The notes beneath the pieces were generated by a model. It searched no databases. It was not told the DNA's origin and worked only from the letters and a program-made list of their open reading frames with translations. The position numbers and the translations under genes were made by a program. Shown here piece by piece: positions 34,287 through 43,388 of a stretch of DNA of 64,000 nt; position 1 is the first letter of the stretch; each line of letters begins with the position of its first letter. This DNA is from Terriglobia bacterium (lineage in GTDB: Bacteria; Acidobacteriota; Terriglobia; Terriglobales; Acidobacteriaceae): positions 67,260 to 131,259 of the forward strand of contig JAIQFP010000011.1 of the NCBI GenBank assembly GCA_020073165.1. The letters run 5' to 3'.

Positions 34287-34982
34287 ATGCCCATAGACAA
34301 CTTTGCCGCCATGCGCCAGAGCATCATTGATGGCGCTCCCGACCAGGCCGCCAGCCTGGCCAAGCAAGCTCTTGCCCAAGGGGCCGCCCCTCTTGAGGTC
34401 ATTGATCAGGGATTCGTGCCCGGCATGAGCGAAGTGGGCGAACAGTTCGCCCAGCACAAGATCTTCTTGCCTGACATGCTGGCCTCCGCCGAGGCCATGA
34501 AAGCCGCCATGGGCGTGCTCGAACCGGAACTTAAGCGCCAGGGTAGCGAGCGTCCCATGGCCGGAACCGTGGTGTTGGGCACGGCCAAGGGCGACATCCA
34601 CGAAATTGGCAAGACCCTGGTGGGGACCCTGCTGACTGCGCACGGCTTTCGCGTACATGACCTGGGTGTGGATGTGAGCGGGGAGCAGTTCGCGGCTAAG
34701 GCCCGCGAGGTGGCAGCCGACGTCGTCGGTGTCTCCGCCTTGCTCACTACTACCATGCGCGGCCAACGGTCGGTGATTGAAACCCTCGATCGTGAGGGTC
34801 TGCGCCCCAGAATCAAAGTGATCGTGGGCGGCGCCCCGGTTACCCGCCGCTGGGCGGAGGAAATCGGCGCGGACGGCTACGGCAAAGACGCGCAAAGCGC
34901 GGTGGCGCTGGTGAAGAGCCTCTTGGACAAACACGCAGTGGCAGATCGCGCCGGGGCTGAAGCCCACATCGTTTGCGGCTGA
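34287..34982 (+). CDS. corrinoid (methyltransferase cognate) protein, MttC/MtbC family
   Basis: 231 residues. An N-terminal four-helix cap domain (EVIDQGFVPGMSEVGEQFAQHKIFLPDML) is followed by a Rossmann B12-binding domain with D103-x-H105-x-x-G108 (GDIHEIGKTLVG), in which His replaces the lower ligand of cobalt. VSALLTTTM and IKVIVGGAPV complete the motif set. The final ~10 residues (from RAGAEAHIVCG) and the stop codon come from a repeat element. Followed by the MttB-family gene, its methyl donor partner, 42 bp later. Confidence 0.94.
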   Translation: MPIDNFAAMRQSIIDGAPDQAASLAKQALAQGAAPLEVIDQGFVPGMSEVGEQFAQHKIFLPDMLASAEAMKAAMGVLEPELKRQGSERPMAGTVVLGTAKGDIHEIGKTLVGTLLTAHGFRVHDLGVDVSGEQFAAKAREVAADVVGVSALLTTTMRGQRSVIETLDREGLRPRIKVIVGGAPVTRRWAEEIGADGYGKDAQSAVALVKSLLDKHAVADRAGAEAHIVCG

Positions 34983-35012
34983 GAGCGGCACGGCTGGAAG
35001 CCGTGCCTTCCC
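34951..35012. repeat. GGGGCTGAAGCCC repeat at the end of the corrinoid protein gene
   Basis: Hairpins GGGCTGAAGCCC and GGCACGGCTGGAAGCCGTGCC with an ATCG linker. A second copy with the same order lies at 46161-46221. This copy supplies the last codons and the stop of the gene. Confidence 0.75.
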
Positions 35013-35024
35013 GGAAGTGCTCTT

Positions 35025-36488
35025 ATGAGACCCAAACTCGAACTACTCGATCACGCCCTGGTCACCCGCATTCTCGAAGAAGCCTTCGCCCTGCTCTCTT
35101 CCCCGGGCGTAAAAGTGGGCACGCCAGCCGCGCGCGATCTGCTTGCCTCCGGCGGGGCTCGGATCCAGGACGGGATCGTTCACATTCCTGAACCCCTGGT
35201 TCGCCGCGCGCTGGAATCCGTTCCGCGGGAATTCTTCCTTTACGACCGTGCCGGCCAGGCGGCCGTGCATTACGGCGGAGACGACGTCCACTTCGATCCC
35301 GGCTCGTCGTGCTTGAATATTCTCGACGCTGACATTCAGCAGCCTCGCCCCGCGCAGGCAGCCGACCTGCAGCGAATGGTCCAGGTGACCGAGATGCTCC
35401 CGCAGTATGCCGCTCAGTCCACGGCCATGGTCTGCAACGACGTGCCCAGCGAGATCGGTGACTGGTACCGCTTGTTGGTAGTGCTCTGGTATTCGAATAA
35501 GCCCATTGTCACGGGAGCTTTCAGCGTCCCCACGCTCCGCACGATGATCGCCCTGCTGGCCGCCGACAGCGGTGGCCACGAAGCCCTCAAGAAGAAGCCC
35601 CGGGCCATCTTCGACGTCTGTCCTTCGCCGCCACTCAACTGGTCGGAGTTCGCCTCACAGAACCTGATAGAACTGGCGCGTGCCGGCGTCCCCGCGGAAC
35701 TGATCTCGATGCCACTGGCGGGCGCCACTGCACCAGTCACTCTGGCGGGCTCGATTGTGCAGCACGCCGCGGAGTCTCTGGCGGGGATCACCATCCATCA
35801 ACTGGCGAACCCTGGCGCCCCCATCGTTTGGGGAGGAGCTCCGGCCATCTTTGACATGAGCAGCGGCAATGCTCCCATGGGCGCCATTGAGACCGCGATG
35901 CTCGACTTGGGCTGCGCGCAGATTGGCAAGTCCCTTGGTCTGCCCACACATGCCTACCTTGTTGCCAGCGACGCCCATTTGATCGATGCCCAGGCCGGCG
36001 TGGAGAGCGGCATGTCGGCTCTTCTGGGTGCGCTCGCCGGGATCAACATGATTTCCGGTGCCGGCATGCTCGACTTCCTCGCCTGCCACAGCATCGAGAA
36101 GCTGGTCATCGACGCCGAAGCCATCGCCAGCGCCCAGCGCTTACTGGAAGGAGTTGTTCCCCGCGCTGATACCCTCGCGCTCGGCATGTTCGCGCAAATT
36201 GGGTTGAGTGGAGACTTCCTCAAGCTGAAGGAGACCCGTGCCCTGTTCCGCAAGGAGCAGCACTTTCCAACGTCCATAACCGACCGCAGTGGAGATTCCA
36301 ATACTCCCAATCTCCACAGCCGCACCCGCCAGAGAGTGCGTGAGTTGCTGGAGAATTATCAGCGTCCGTCCATCGCCCCAGAGGTAGAAGAAGCCTTGCT
36401 GGCGATTGCCCGCCGTGAAGCCAGGAGCGTGGGCCTTGAGCAATTGCCCGGCATCGCCGAGCCGGAACACGCATCCGCTGTCTCCTGA
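35025..36488 (+). CDS. trimethylamine methyltransferase (MttB) family protein without pyrrolysine
   Basis: 487 residues. The TIM-barrel family pattern is clear: EEAFALLSSPGVKVG, DVHFDPGSSCLNILD, PIVTGAFSVPTL, AGATAPVTLAGSIVQHAAE and PIVWGGAPAIFDM. No in-frame TAG interrupts the gene, so it belongs to the non-Pyl MttB group, whose studied members demethylate quaternary amines such as glycine betaine, carnitine or proline betaine. It passes the methyl group to the adjacent corrinoid protein. The acceptor methyltransferase is not in the window. Substrate unknown. Confidence 0.92.
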   Translation: MRPKLELLDHALVTRILEEAFALLSSPGVKVGTPAARDLLASGGARIQDGIVHIPEPLVRRALESVPREFFLYDRAGQAAVHYGGDDVHFDPGSSCLNILDADIQQPRPAQAADLQRMVQVTEMLPQYAAQSTAMVCNDVPSEIGDWYRLLVVLWYSNKPIVTGAFSVPTLRTMIALLAADSGGHEALKKKPRAIFDVCPSPPLNWSEFASQNLIELARAGVPAELISMPLAGATAPVTLAGSIVQHAAESLAGITIHQLANPGAPIVWGGAPAIFDMSSGNAPMGAIETAMLDLGCAQIGKSLGLPTHAYLVASDAHLIDAQAGVESGMSALLGALAGINMISGAGMLDFLACHSIEKLVIDAEAIASAQRLLEGVVPRADTLALGMFAQIGLSGDFLKLKETRALFRKEQHFPTSITDRSGDSNTPNLHSRTRQRVRELLENYQRPSIAPEVEEALLAIARREARSVGLEQLPGIAEPEHASAVS

Positions 36489-36505
36489 GGCCGGGCTCGC
36501 CCTCT

Positions 36506-37672
36506 CTATGTCTGCACAACCTTCTCCGTGATCTTGAATCCCCGCTTTCGCGCCTCGTGCACAAACGCGTCCCCCGGAACCGCGATCTCGAGCGGAATCG
36601 AACCAATCGGGGTCTTCCCCTCGGCCATCATGGCGGCCACGATCGAGAGGTGCCAGCCGGTGGTGCGCTGCATCGAGGAGAAACCCGTCGCCTCATCGTA
36701 GTAATCGATGACTTCCACTGCGGCCTCAGCTTGCCGCCCGTTTTTGGTTCCCACCGCGCGGGCACGGATGATGCAGATGTCCTTCACCACATCCGCATGC
36801 ACTTTGGGCTCAAACAGCGCGTGAAAGACATGCCGTGGCACCACCGGCTGGCCGTCGACCTGCACCGGCTGCAGCTCAAACAACCCGAGATCGGAAAAAG
36901 CCTTGAGCTGGGCAAAGCAACCGGGATAGCGGAGAATCTTGAGCTGATAAGTCAGCAGTTTTCCCTGAAAAGTCCACGGCGCGGTAGAAACTCCTCCGGC
37001 CACGACGAAAGCCTCCAACTTGCCGAGGGGCTCGACCTCAATCATCTCCAGTTCTGTGAAGCACGGCAGGTGTACCAGCTTGCCGCCGCGCAGCACGGTG
37101 ATCCCGCCGTAGTACTCGTTGGTGAGCCCCTCGATGCTGAACGACACCAGGTAATTCCACGGAGGCTGGGGGTTCTGGGGGATTCCGCCATCGTACAGGT
37201 ACACGTGCTCGGTGTAGTCCAGCAGGCTCATGGCATAAACCCCAAGAGTGTTGCCCATACCCGGCCCCATGCCGCAATCCGGCACGATGCGCACGCCGGC
37301 GCGCTTCGCCTCAGAGTCAAGGGCATGTTGCTGGCGCACGATGTCGGTATTGCCGCCCAGATCGCAGAAGGAAACCCCCGCGGCGATGGCGGCTCTCGCA
37401 AGTTCCAGGTTGTAGAAGTACGGAACGCAGCTTAGCGCTACCTCACGGCCCTTGAGCGCCTCCCGCAAAGCATGCTCATCGCGGACGTCCAGTGCCATCG
37501 CCTCCGCCACGTTACGTCCAGCCAGGAGGTTTACCAGATCAGCGGCCGTTTGGGCTCGTCTCCACTGCACGTCGGTCAAAATCACCTGGGCCGCGTCGCC
37601 GAACTTGGCGAGGTCATACGCCGCAGCCGTGCCTTGGCGTCCGGCCCCCAGGACAATGTAGGAAAATGGCAT
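36506..37672 (-). CDS. saccharopine dehydrogenase-like oxidoreductase
   Basis: 388 residues from MPFSYIVLGAGRQGTAAAYDL, preceded by GGGAGG at 5 bases. The NAD(P)-binding GxGxxG (GAGRQG) starts the protein. VSFCDLGGNTD and PDCGMGPGMGN match the saccharopine dehydrogenase/lysine 6-dehydrogenase family. The rest is the catalytic domain. It converges on the mttB gene (18 bp apart). Whether it acts on lysine, saccharopine or another imino acid cannot be seen. Confidence 0.88.
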   Translation of the reverse strand: MPFSYIVLGAGRQGTAAAYDLAKFGDAAQVILTDVQWRRAQTAADLVNLLAGRNVAEAMALDVRDEHALREALKGREVALSCVPYFYNLELARAAIAAGVSFCDLGGNTDIVRQQHALDSEAKRAGVRIVPDCGMGPGMGNTLGVYAMSLLDYTEHVYLYDGGIPQNPQPPWNYLVSFSIEGLTNEYYGGITVLRGGKLVHLPCFTELEMIEVEPLGKLEAFVVAGGVSTAPWTFQGKLLTYQLKILRYPGCFAQLKAFSDLGLFELQPVQVDGQPVVPRHVFHALFEPKVHADVVKDICIIRARAVGTKNGRQAEAAVEVIDYYDEATGFSSMQRTTGWHLSIVAAMMAEGKTPIGSIPLEIAVPGDAFVHEARKRGFKITEKVVQT

Positions 37673-37868
37673 AAAGCCTCCCTGTGGTCTCAAAACGCGT
37701 CAGGGTAACAGATCAGGGGTGAATGCACAGTGACGCCAGACCTGCAGCGACCTGCCCCGCCGGTGTACACTTTTCAGCCCTGCTCATGACGGTTTTTACC
37801 CGGCGATCCGGGGACGGACCTCAGCGCTTTCTGCGATTTAAGATTTTTTCGTGCATCGGAGTCATCTC

Positions 37869-40100
37869 GTGAAGCGAATTACTGGTTTCCTGCTGGTCCT
37901 CTCGGTTCTGCTTCCTCTCGCAGTGGCCCAGTCCTCTCCGCCCCAGACGTCCGAGAAAGCCCTTACCATTGAGGCGATCTTCGCCGAAGGCGGCATCACC
38001 GGACGCGCCCCCGAGAACCTCCAGTGGAGCCCTGATAACACCAAGTTTTCCTTCATCCAGCGCGACGACGAAGGCGAGAATGGCGAGCTCTGGCTCGTGG
38101 ACGCTACAAGCGGCGAGAGGAAACTCCTGGTCAGCGAAGGCAAGCTTTCCATGCTTTCCCCGCCTGCCAGCCGTATCAAGGACGAGCGCGAGAAAGAGCG
38201 TATCTTCCGCTACCATGTCGCGGCTTACCTCTGGTCTCCCGATTCGAAGCATCTGCTGTTCGATGCCCAGGGTCAATTCTGGCTGTACTCGATGGAGAGC
38301 GGCACCGCCATCCAGTTCACCTCCGGCCCTGAGCCCAGTATCGACCCCAAGTTCTCCCCCGACGGCAACCGCGTTGCCTACGTACGCAAGCACAACTTGT
38401 ACGTGCGCCCCATCTCCGGCAGCGGCGAAAGGCAACTTACCCGCGACAAGGATGAGAACCGGCTCAACGGCGAAGTGGACTGGGTGTACGCGGAAGAGCT
38501 TGACGTGCGCAGCAACTATTTCTGGTCGCCTGATGGCAACGACATCGCCTTCCTGCAGATGGATGAATCGCGGGTTCCCACTTACCCTATCGTGGACTGG
38601 CTGCCCACGCATCCCAGAGTTGATCCGGAAAAATACCCGACAGCTGGCGATCCCAATCCTACTGTACAGATCGGCGTGGTCAGCGCCGATGGCGGCAAAG
38701 TCCGGTGGATCGCTCTCACCGGCGACACCGACATCTACATCCCACGCTTTGGCTGGGTCCGCGACGGCTTGCTCTGGGCGGAAGTCCTCGACCGCGCCCA
38801 GGACAGGATGGACCTCTATTTCGTTGACGTGCGCTCCGGCAAGTCGCGCAAGGTGCTGACCGAGTCCGCCCCCGACTCCTGGGTCAAAGTCAACGACGAC
38901 TTCCACGTGCTCAAGTCTGGCGACCGTTTTCTCTGGTCGAGTTGGCGGGACGGCCACACTCACCTCTACCTGTACACCTTCGACAAACAGGATCCCCTAG
39001 CGGCCGACGCCAAGCTCGAACGCCAGCTCACGCAAGGCGATTTCGAAGTGCTCCGGGTAAATGCCTTCGACGACTCCACAGTCTACTTCTCCTGCAACCA
39101 AGACGATCCTCGCCAGCAGCAGCTCTACTCGGTCAAGTTGGACGGTTCCGCCCCGCGGCGCGTCTCGCAGCTGGGGGGAACCCATGCTGCCACTTTCGCG
39201 GCCGATGCCAAGCACTACATCGACGATTTCTCCGCCACGCTCACTCCGCCCAGCGTGTCCGTCTGCAGCGTCGGCGGGTCATGCCAGAAAGTCTGGGAGT
39301 CGCACAGTGTCAGCGACTACGGTTTGAGTCAACCCAAGTTCCTCGAATTCAAAGCCGATGACGGTACTCCGCTTTATGGCCAGCTGCTGCTACCGCCGGA
39401 AAGCGCCAGCGCCGGCAAGGTTCCCCTCATTGTCTATGTGTACGGTGGCCCGGCTGCGCAGCTGGTGCGCAATGAATGGGTGGGAACCAGAGGGCTTTTT
39501 CACCAGCTCCTGGCCCGCGAGGGTTTCGCGGTTTTCTCCGTGGACAACCGCGGCACCCCGGGACGCGACCGCAAGTTCCAGACCGCCATCCGCCAGCAGT
39601 TCGGCGGCGTCGAACTCAAAGACCAGATCACTGCACTCGAACAACTGCTGGCCCAATACCCGCAGCTTGACCGCAGCCGCGTCGCCATTTGGGGCTGGAG
39701 CAACGGTGGCTCCATGACCCTGTACGCGCTCACTCATTCCCAGGTTTTCAAGGCGGGAGTCTCGGTTGCCCCGGTCACCGACTGGCACAACTACGACTCC
39801 ATCTACACCGAGCGCTACATGGGTTTGCCGAAGGACAATTTTCAGGGCTACGAGAACTCGTCCATGTCGGCGGCCGCCAGCCATCTCTATGGGGCTCTGC
39901 TGCTGGTGCACGGCACCAGCGACGACAATGTCCATTTTCAAAACAGCGTCCAAATGATCGACAGCCTGATCAAAGCCGGCAAACAATTCCGCTTCATGCC
40001 CTACCCGGACAAAACCCACGGCATTGGAGGCGCCGCCGAGCGCGATCAACTGTTCCACATGATCGAAGACCACTTCGAGCGAGAACTGATGGGGAAGTGA
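37869..40100 (+). CDS. secreted S9B dipeptidyl-peptidase IV-like protease
   Basis: 743 residues from a GTG at 37869 with GGAG at 7 bases; an upstream GTG (37851) lacks a good site. Signal peptide MKRITGFLLVLSVLLPLAVAQ. An eight-bladed propeller domain holds the DPP-IV glutamate motif VYAEEL. The alpha/beta hydrolase domain carries S611 (WGWSNGGSM), D685 (GTSDDNVHF) and H717 (DKTHGI). It would remove N-terminal dipeptides, usually with Pro or Ala at position 2, in the periplasm. A metallo-hydrolase follows 12 bp later. Confidence 0.93.
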   Translation: MKRITGFLLVLSVLLPLAVAQSSPPQTSEKALTIEAIFAEGGITGRAPENLQWSPDNTKFSFIQRDDEGENGELWLVDATSGERKLLVSEGKLSMLSPPASRIKDEREKERIFRYHVAAYLWSPDSKHLLFDAQGQFWLYSMESGTAIQFTSGPEPSIDPKFSPDGNRVAYVRKHNLYVRPISGSGERQLTRDKDENRLNGEVDWVYAEELDVRSNYFWSPDGNDIAFLQMDESRVPTYPIVDWLPTHPRVDPEKYPTAGDPNPTVQIGVVSADGGKVRWIALTGDTDIYIPRFGWVRDGLLWAEVLDRAQDRMDLYFVDVRSGKSRKVLTESAPDSWVKVNDDFHVLKSGDRFLWSSWRDGHTHLYLYTFDKQDPLAADAKLERQLTQGDFEVLRVNAFDDSTVYFSCNQDDPRQQQLYSVKLDGSAPRRVSQLGGTHAATFAADAKHYIDDFSATLTPPSVSVCSVGGSCQKVWESHSVSDYGLSQPKFLEFKADDGTPLYGQLLLPPESASAGKVPLIVYVYGGPAAQLVRNEWVGTRGLFHQLLAREGFAVFSVDNRGTPGRDRKFQTAIRQQFGGVELKDQITALEQLLAQYPQLDRSRVAIWGWSNGGSMTLYALTHSQVFKAGVSVAPVTDWHNYDSIYTERYMGLPKDNFQGYENSSMSAAASHLYGALLLVHGTSDDNVHFQNSVQMIDSLIKAGKQFRFMPYPDKTHGIGGAAERDQLFHMIEDHFERELMGK

Positions 40101-40112
40101 GAAACTGACTGC

Positions 40113-40952
40113 ATGCACCGCCTGACCCTCGGCGATTTCGAGCTGACCGCCGTCTCCGACGGCCTCTACCACTCCGACGGTGGAGCCTTCTTCGGGGTCG
40201 TTCCCAAGATCATGTGGCAAAGAAAAGTGAAGCCCGACGAGAACAATCAGATCCCAGTCGGCCTGAACTCGGTTATAGTTCGCACCGGACATCACACGGT
40301 TTTGATTGAAACCGGCATCGGCAACAAGCTCTCTGAAAAGATGGTCAAGATCTACGGGCAACCGGCTGAGTTGCTGAAGAACCTGCAAGCGGCCGGCGTG
40401 GCTCCGGACGACATTGACATCGTCATCAACACCCACCTGCACTTCGACCACTGCGGATGGAACACGATCCGCCAGGGCGACAAGATTGTTCCTACCTTCC
40501 CCAAAGCCCAGTATTACGCGCAGGAAGGCGAGTGGCAGCACGGACGCCGCCAGCACGAGCGCGACGCCATCAGCTACATCAGCGCCAACTACGACCCACT
40601 TATCACCACCGGACAGATGCACCTGCTGCACGGCGACCAGGAAATTGTCCCGGGAATTTTCGTCAAGATTTTTCCCGGCCACACCCAGAACATGCAGGCG
40701 GTGATCCTCAAGAGCGGAGGCCAGACTGCCTGCTACATCTCCGATCTGATTCCCACCACGTGGCACCTCGACATCACCTGGGTGATGGCGTTCGACCTGT
40801 TTCCTCTGCAGACCATCGAGAGCCGTAAGCGCTACTATGCGCAGGCGGTGCCGGAGAAATGGCTGACGATCTTCACCCATGACCCGGCCAGGCCCTGGGC
40901 GTATGTGGAGAAGGACGAGATGGGGAAGATGCGGGCGAAAGGGATTAGCTAA
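40113..40952 (+). CDS. MBL-fold metallo-hydrolase
   Basis: 279 residues. The metal site HLHFDH (H108, H110, D112, H113) is followed by the third His in FPGHTQNMQAV and the Asp in CYISDLIPT. The fold is that of beta-lactamase-like hydrolases such as lactonases; the region around NSVIVRTGHHTVLIETGIGNK is typical of quorum-lactonase-like or related esterases. No signal peptide. Start codon 12 bp after the peptidase, so cotranscribed. Substrate unknown. Confidence 0.9.
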   Translation: MHRLTLGDFELTAVSDGLYHSDGGAFFGVVPKIMWQRKVKPDENNQIPVGLNSVIVRTGHHTVLIETGIGNKLSEKMVKIYGQPAELLKNLQAAGVAPDDIDIVINTHLHFDHCGWNTIRQGDKIVPTFPKAQYYAQEGEWQHGRRQHERDAISYISANYDPLITTGQMHLLHGDQEIVPGIFVKIFPGHTQNMQAVILKSGGQTACYISDLIPTTWHLDITWVMAFDLFPLQTIESRKRYYAQAVPEKWLTIFTHDPARPWAYVEKDEMGKMRAKGIS

Positions 40953-40983
40953 ACATTTGGCCGAGCGGGTTAGTCAAGAGGCC

Positions 40984-42147
40984 GTGACTATCGAACCTTC
41001 AAACCAAGCGCGCACAAGCAAGAGCACATTCGCGCGGAGCCTTTTGCTGCCGGAAGTCATCCTGCCGGTGTGCCTGTTGGTTTCCATCCTCTGCGTGATG
41101 ATCTTCCGCAAGCCGTGGGTACGGCCAGCGCCTCGCCCCGTGGTGGTGACTTACAAATCTGCATCGGAACTCGCGAAGATCAAACCATCGGTCGATTCGT
41201 ATCCCTGTTTCGTTGTAGAACGAACCAGGTCAGGTCCTTCTCTGCATGCCGAGATACGCGAGTGTATTCCGTCATTACCCAATCAGGCGGAGATCGAGCA
41301 GTACAAGGTTTACCTGCAGTCAGGTTATTTCACACTGCAGCAGGCAGATTTGTTCATTCCCGACCGCATTCCACTCCTACTCACGCGAGCCTACTGGCAG
41401 TGGTACTCCGCCTCAGAAGCTTTTGGGGCCGGGGCTGGTCTGTCATATGACATCCATCCCTTCGGAGACCGGTTTCCTTACACGTACATGAAGCTGGTGC
41501 TGCCGGACGGCGATCAAATCCCCTACCATCGCATTTCCCAGGGCACCAGTTACCTGGATGATGTTCAGGAACACACAGGAACACCCCCAACTGTTTTCGA
41601 TAAGTCGCGCATCTGGTGGAACCAGGACCATTGGGACATGAGTTTCCCGGACGGGACGATGTGCCGCTTTCCGGAGGCATACTATGCAAAGAGACCAGCG
41701 CAGGCTGCACTGGTCGGAATGCGCGATCCTGCGGGAAATGAAGTCAAGTTCGCCAGGGACAAAGCAGGAAACCTCATCCGTGTTACTTCTCCCGGCGGGC
41801 ACTGGATCAAGTTTGACTACGATAGACAGAATCGCATTCCCTCAGCAGAGGATGACTCGGGGAGAGGCATTGCTTATTCCTACGATGAACAGGGAAGGCT
41901 GGCCGAAGTGAGAAGAGGGCAATCTACCGTGTGGCGCTATTCCTACGACTCGGGCGGGATGACCGCGATTCAGGATGCCACGCGCAGGACGATTCTAAAG
42001 ATCCACTACAAAGGCGGAAGAATCGAAAGCCTGAGGCTCGCCGATGGCCGGACCTACCAGTTCGATTACTTATTCGACCAGCGAGGCTATGTGGTTGAGA
42101 CCAGAGTGCGCGACCCGAAGGGCAAGTTCACGACGTTCAGGTTTTGA
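40984..42147 (+). CDS. membrane-anchored YD-repeat (RHS-like) protein
   Basis: 387 residues from a GTG at 40984; a TTG at 40957 is also possible. One N-terminal membrane anchor (LPEVILPVCLLVSILCVMIF) is followed by a domain resembling DUF6531 (DLFIPDRIPLLLTRAYWQWY), then YD-type repeats: RDKAGNLIRVTSPGG, YDEQGRLAEVRRG, YSYDSGGMTAI and FDYLFDQRGYVVETRV. RHS proteins normally carry C-terminal toxins; here there is none, and the chain ends within the repeat part. It begins right after the metallo-hydrolase. A periplasmic structural role is a guess. Confidence 0.75.
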   Translation: MTIEPSNQARTSKSTFARSLLLPEVILPVCLLVSILCVMIFRKPWVRPAPRPVVVTYKSASELAKIKPSVDSYPCFVVERTRSGPSLHAEIRECIPSLPNQAEIEQYKVYLQSGYFTLQQADLFIPDRIPLLLTRAYWQWYSASEAFGAGAGLSYDIHPFGDRFPYTYMKLVLPDGDQIPYHRISQGTSYLDDVQEHTGTPPTVFDKSRIWWNQDHWDMSFPDGTMCRFPEAYYAKRPAQAALVGMRDPAGNEVKFARDKAGNLIRVTSPGGHWIKFDYDRQNRIPSAEDDSGRGIAYSYDEQGRLAEVRRGQSTVWRYSYDSGGMTAIQDATRRTILKIHYKGGRIESLRLADGRTYQFDYLFDQRGYVVETRVRDPKGKFTTFRF

Positions 42148-42165
42148 GCGATCCGGCTGGCGGAA

Positions 42166-43320
42166 TCAGAAGTTGCTTTCGCCGGTGTGGGCGGTCGCGG
42201 CATACGGCTGCACGCGCGGTTCGAAAAATTCCTCCACCCTCTCCAGAATCTCCAGCGCTGATTTGGATTCGTAGATTGCCTTCCGCAGCCCCGCCCCGCC
42301 CGGTACCCCATGCGTGAACCACGACGCAAACTGCTTCATCTTGCCTTCCGCTCCGGGCATTTCTTCTTCGATCAGCATCTGGAAGTAGGTGCGGATCATC
42401 TGGTAGCGGTCGGCCTCGGCGGGTTCGTCGTAAGTTGCCGGCCCCATGTTCCTGCCATTGCGCGCGAGGTCCTTCCCCTTCGCTTCGCTCAGGGTCAGGA
42501 TGACGTCATCAAGACGGCAGTACTGCGCGATCTGCCGGAAGATCCACGGGTTCGAGGCTGCCGTGCGCCCGATCATCACCGCGTCGCATCCCGTCTGCGT
42601 CACCATCGCGCATGCGTCCTCGGGGGTACGGATGTCGCCGTTGCCGATGACGGGAATCTTCACTGCCGCTTTGACCGCTCCGATCCAGTCCCAGCGCGCC
42701 TCCCCGCTGTAGCCCTGCTCGCGGGTGCGGGCGTGCAGCGCCACCGCGCACAATCCGCAGTCTTCGGCCATTTTGGCCAGTTCGACGCAGATGATCTCCT
42801 GATCATTCCAGCCCGCGCGGAACTTCACCGTAAACGGAATCTTCACTGCCGCCCGCACTGCCTGGAAAATCCGTCCAATGGCCGGCAAGTCGCGCAGCAG
42901 TCCCGAGCCGCCATTGCACTTCACGACCTTCTTCGCGGGACAGCCCAGGTTCAAGTCCACCAGGTCGAAGCCAAGGTTCTCCACCATGCTCGCGGCGTCG
43001 GCCATCACCTGGGGATTACTCCCGAAAAGCTGCGCCGAGATAGGGTGCTCGTCCTCGTAGAAGTGCAGGTAGCGCTGCGCCTTCTTGTCCTTGGCCCGCA
43101 AGATGCCGTCGGCCGAGGTGAACTCGGTCATGATCAGCCCGCAACCACCCAGGTTGCGGATGAAGCGGCGGAACACGGTGTCGGTGACCCCCGCCATGGG
43201 CGCCAGCACGGTCGCCGGGGCGATCTCCACCCCGCCAATCACGACCGATGGCGGCACGGGCGTCCTTGCCCGGCCGCCGCCGCCTACGGCACTTACCGGA
43301 TTTTCCCAGTACTTGCGCAC
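42166..43320 (-). CDS. dusB: tRNA-dihydrouridine synthase B, with repeat-derived insertions
   Basis: 384 residues from a GTG at 43320; a TTG at 43386 would add 22 residues without homology. The FMN barrel motifs are present: APMAGVTDTVFRRF, DLNLGCPAKKV (catalytic Cys), ARTREQGYSGEARWDWI and IPVIGNGDI. It reduces uridines in tRNA D-loops. Two additions are odd: a Gly/Arg/Pro N-terminal leader (GGGGRARTPVPPS), and residues LTLSEAKGKDLARN inserted near VILRLDD in the C-terminal part, both translated from dispersed repeats. The C-terminal tRNA-binding helices remain in frame. Divergent from the gene at 43389. Confidence 0.92.
   Translation of the reverse strand: MRKYWENPVSAVGGGGRARTPVPPSVVIGGVEIAPATVLAPMAGVTDTVFRRFIRNLGGCGLIMTEFTSADGILRAKDKKAQRYLHFYEDEHPISAQLFGSNPQVMADAASMVENLGFDLVDLNLGCPAKKVVKCNGGSGLLRDLPAIGRIFQAVRAAVKIPFTVKFRAGWNDQEIICVELAKMAEDCGLCAVALHARTREQGYSGEARWDWIGAVKAAVKIPVIGNGDIRTPEDACAMVTQTGCDAVMIGRTAASNPWIFRQIAQYCRLDDVILTLSEAKGKDLARNGRNMGPATYDEPAEADRYQMIRTYFQMLIEEEMPGAEGKMKQFASWFTHGVPGGAGLRKAIYESKSALEILERVEEFFEPRVQPYAATAHTGESNF
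42464..42510. repeat. CTGAGCG-AAGGA dispersed repeat inside dusB
   Basis: GAGGTCCTTCCCCTTCGCTT, followed by CGCTCAGGGTCAGGATGACG, matches the repeat at 45484, 58279 and 59748 with small internal additions. It is translated as part of DusB without a frameshift. Confidence 0.75.
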
Positions 43321-43388
43321 AACGGCTATTTTACTGCCTTTCGCGCTGTTGGCTGCTGTGTAACAATCTTCGTAAAGGCAGGACAATT

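Noticed and set aside
35025..36488. Pyrrolysine in the MttB-family gene
   Set aside because: No in-frame TAG occurs before the normal stop; non-Pyl MttB.
39390..40880. Minus-strand frame of 496 codons opposite the peptidase and metallo-hydrolase
   Set aside because: Crosses two well-supported genes and shows no family motif.
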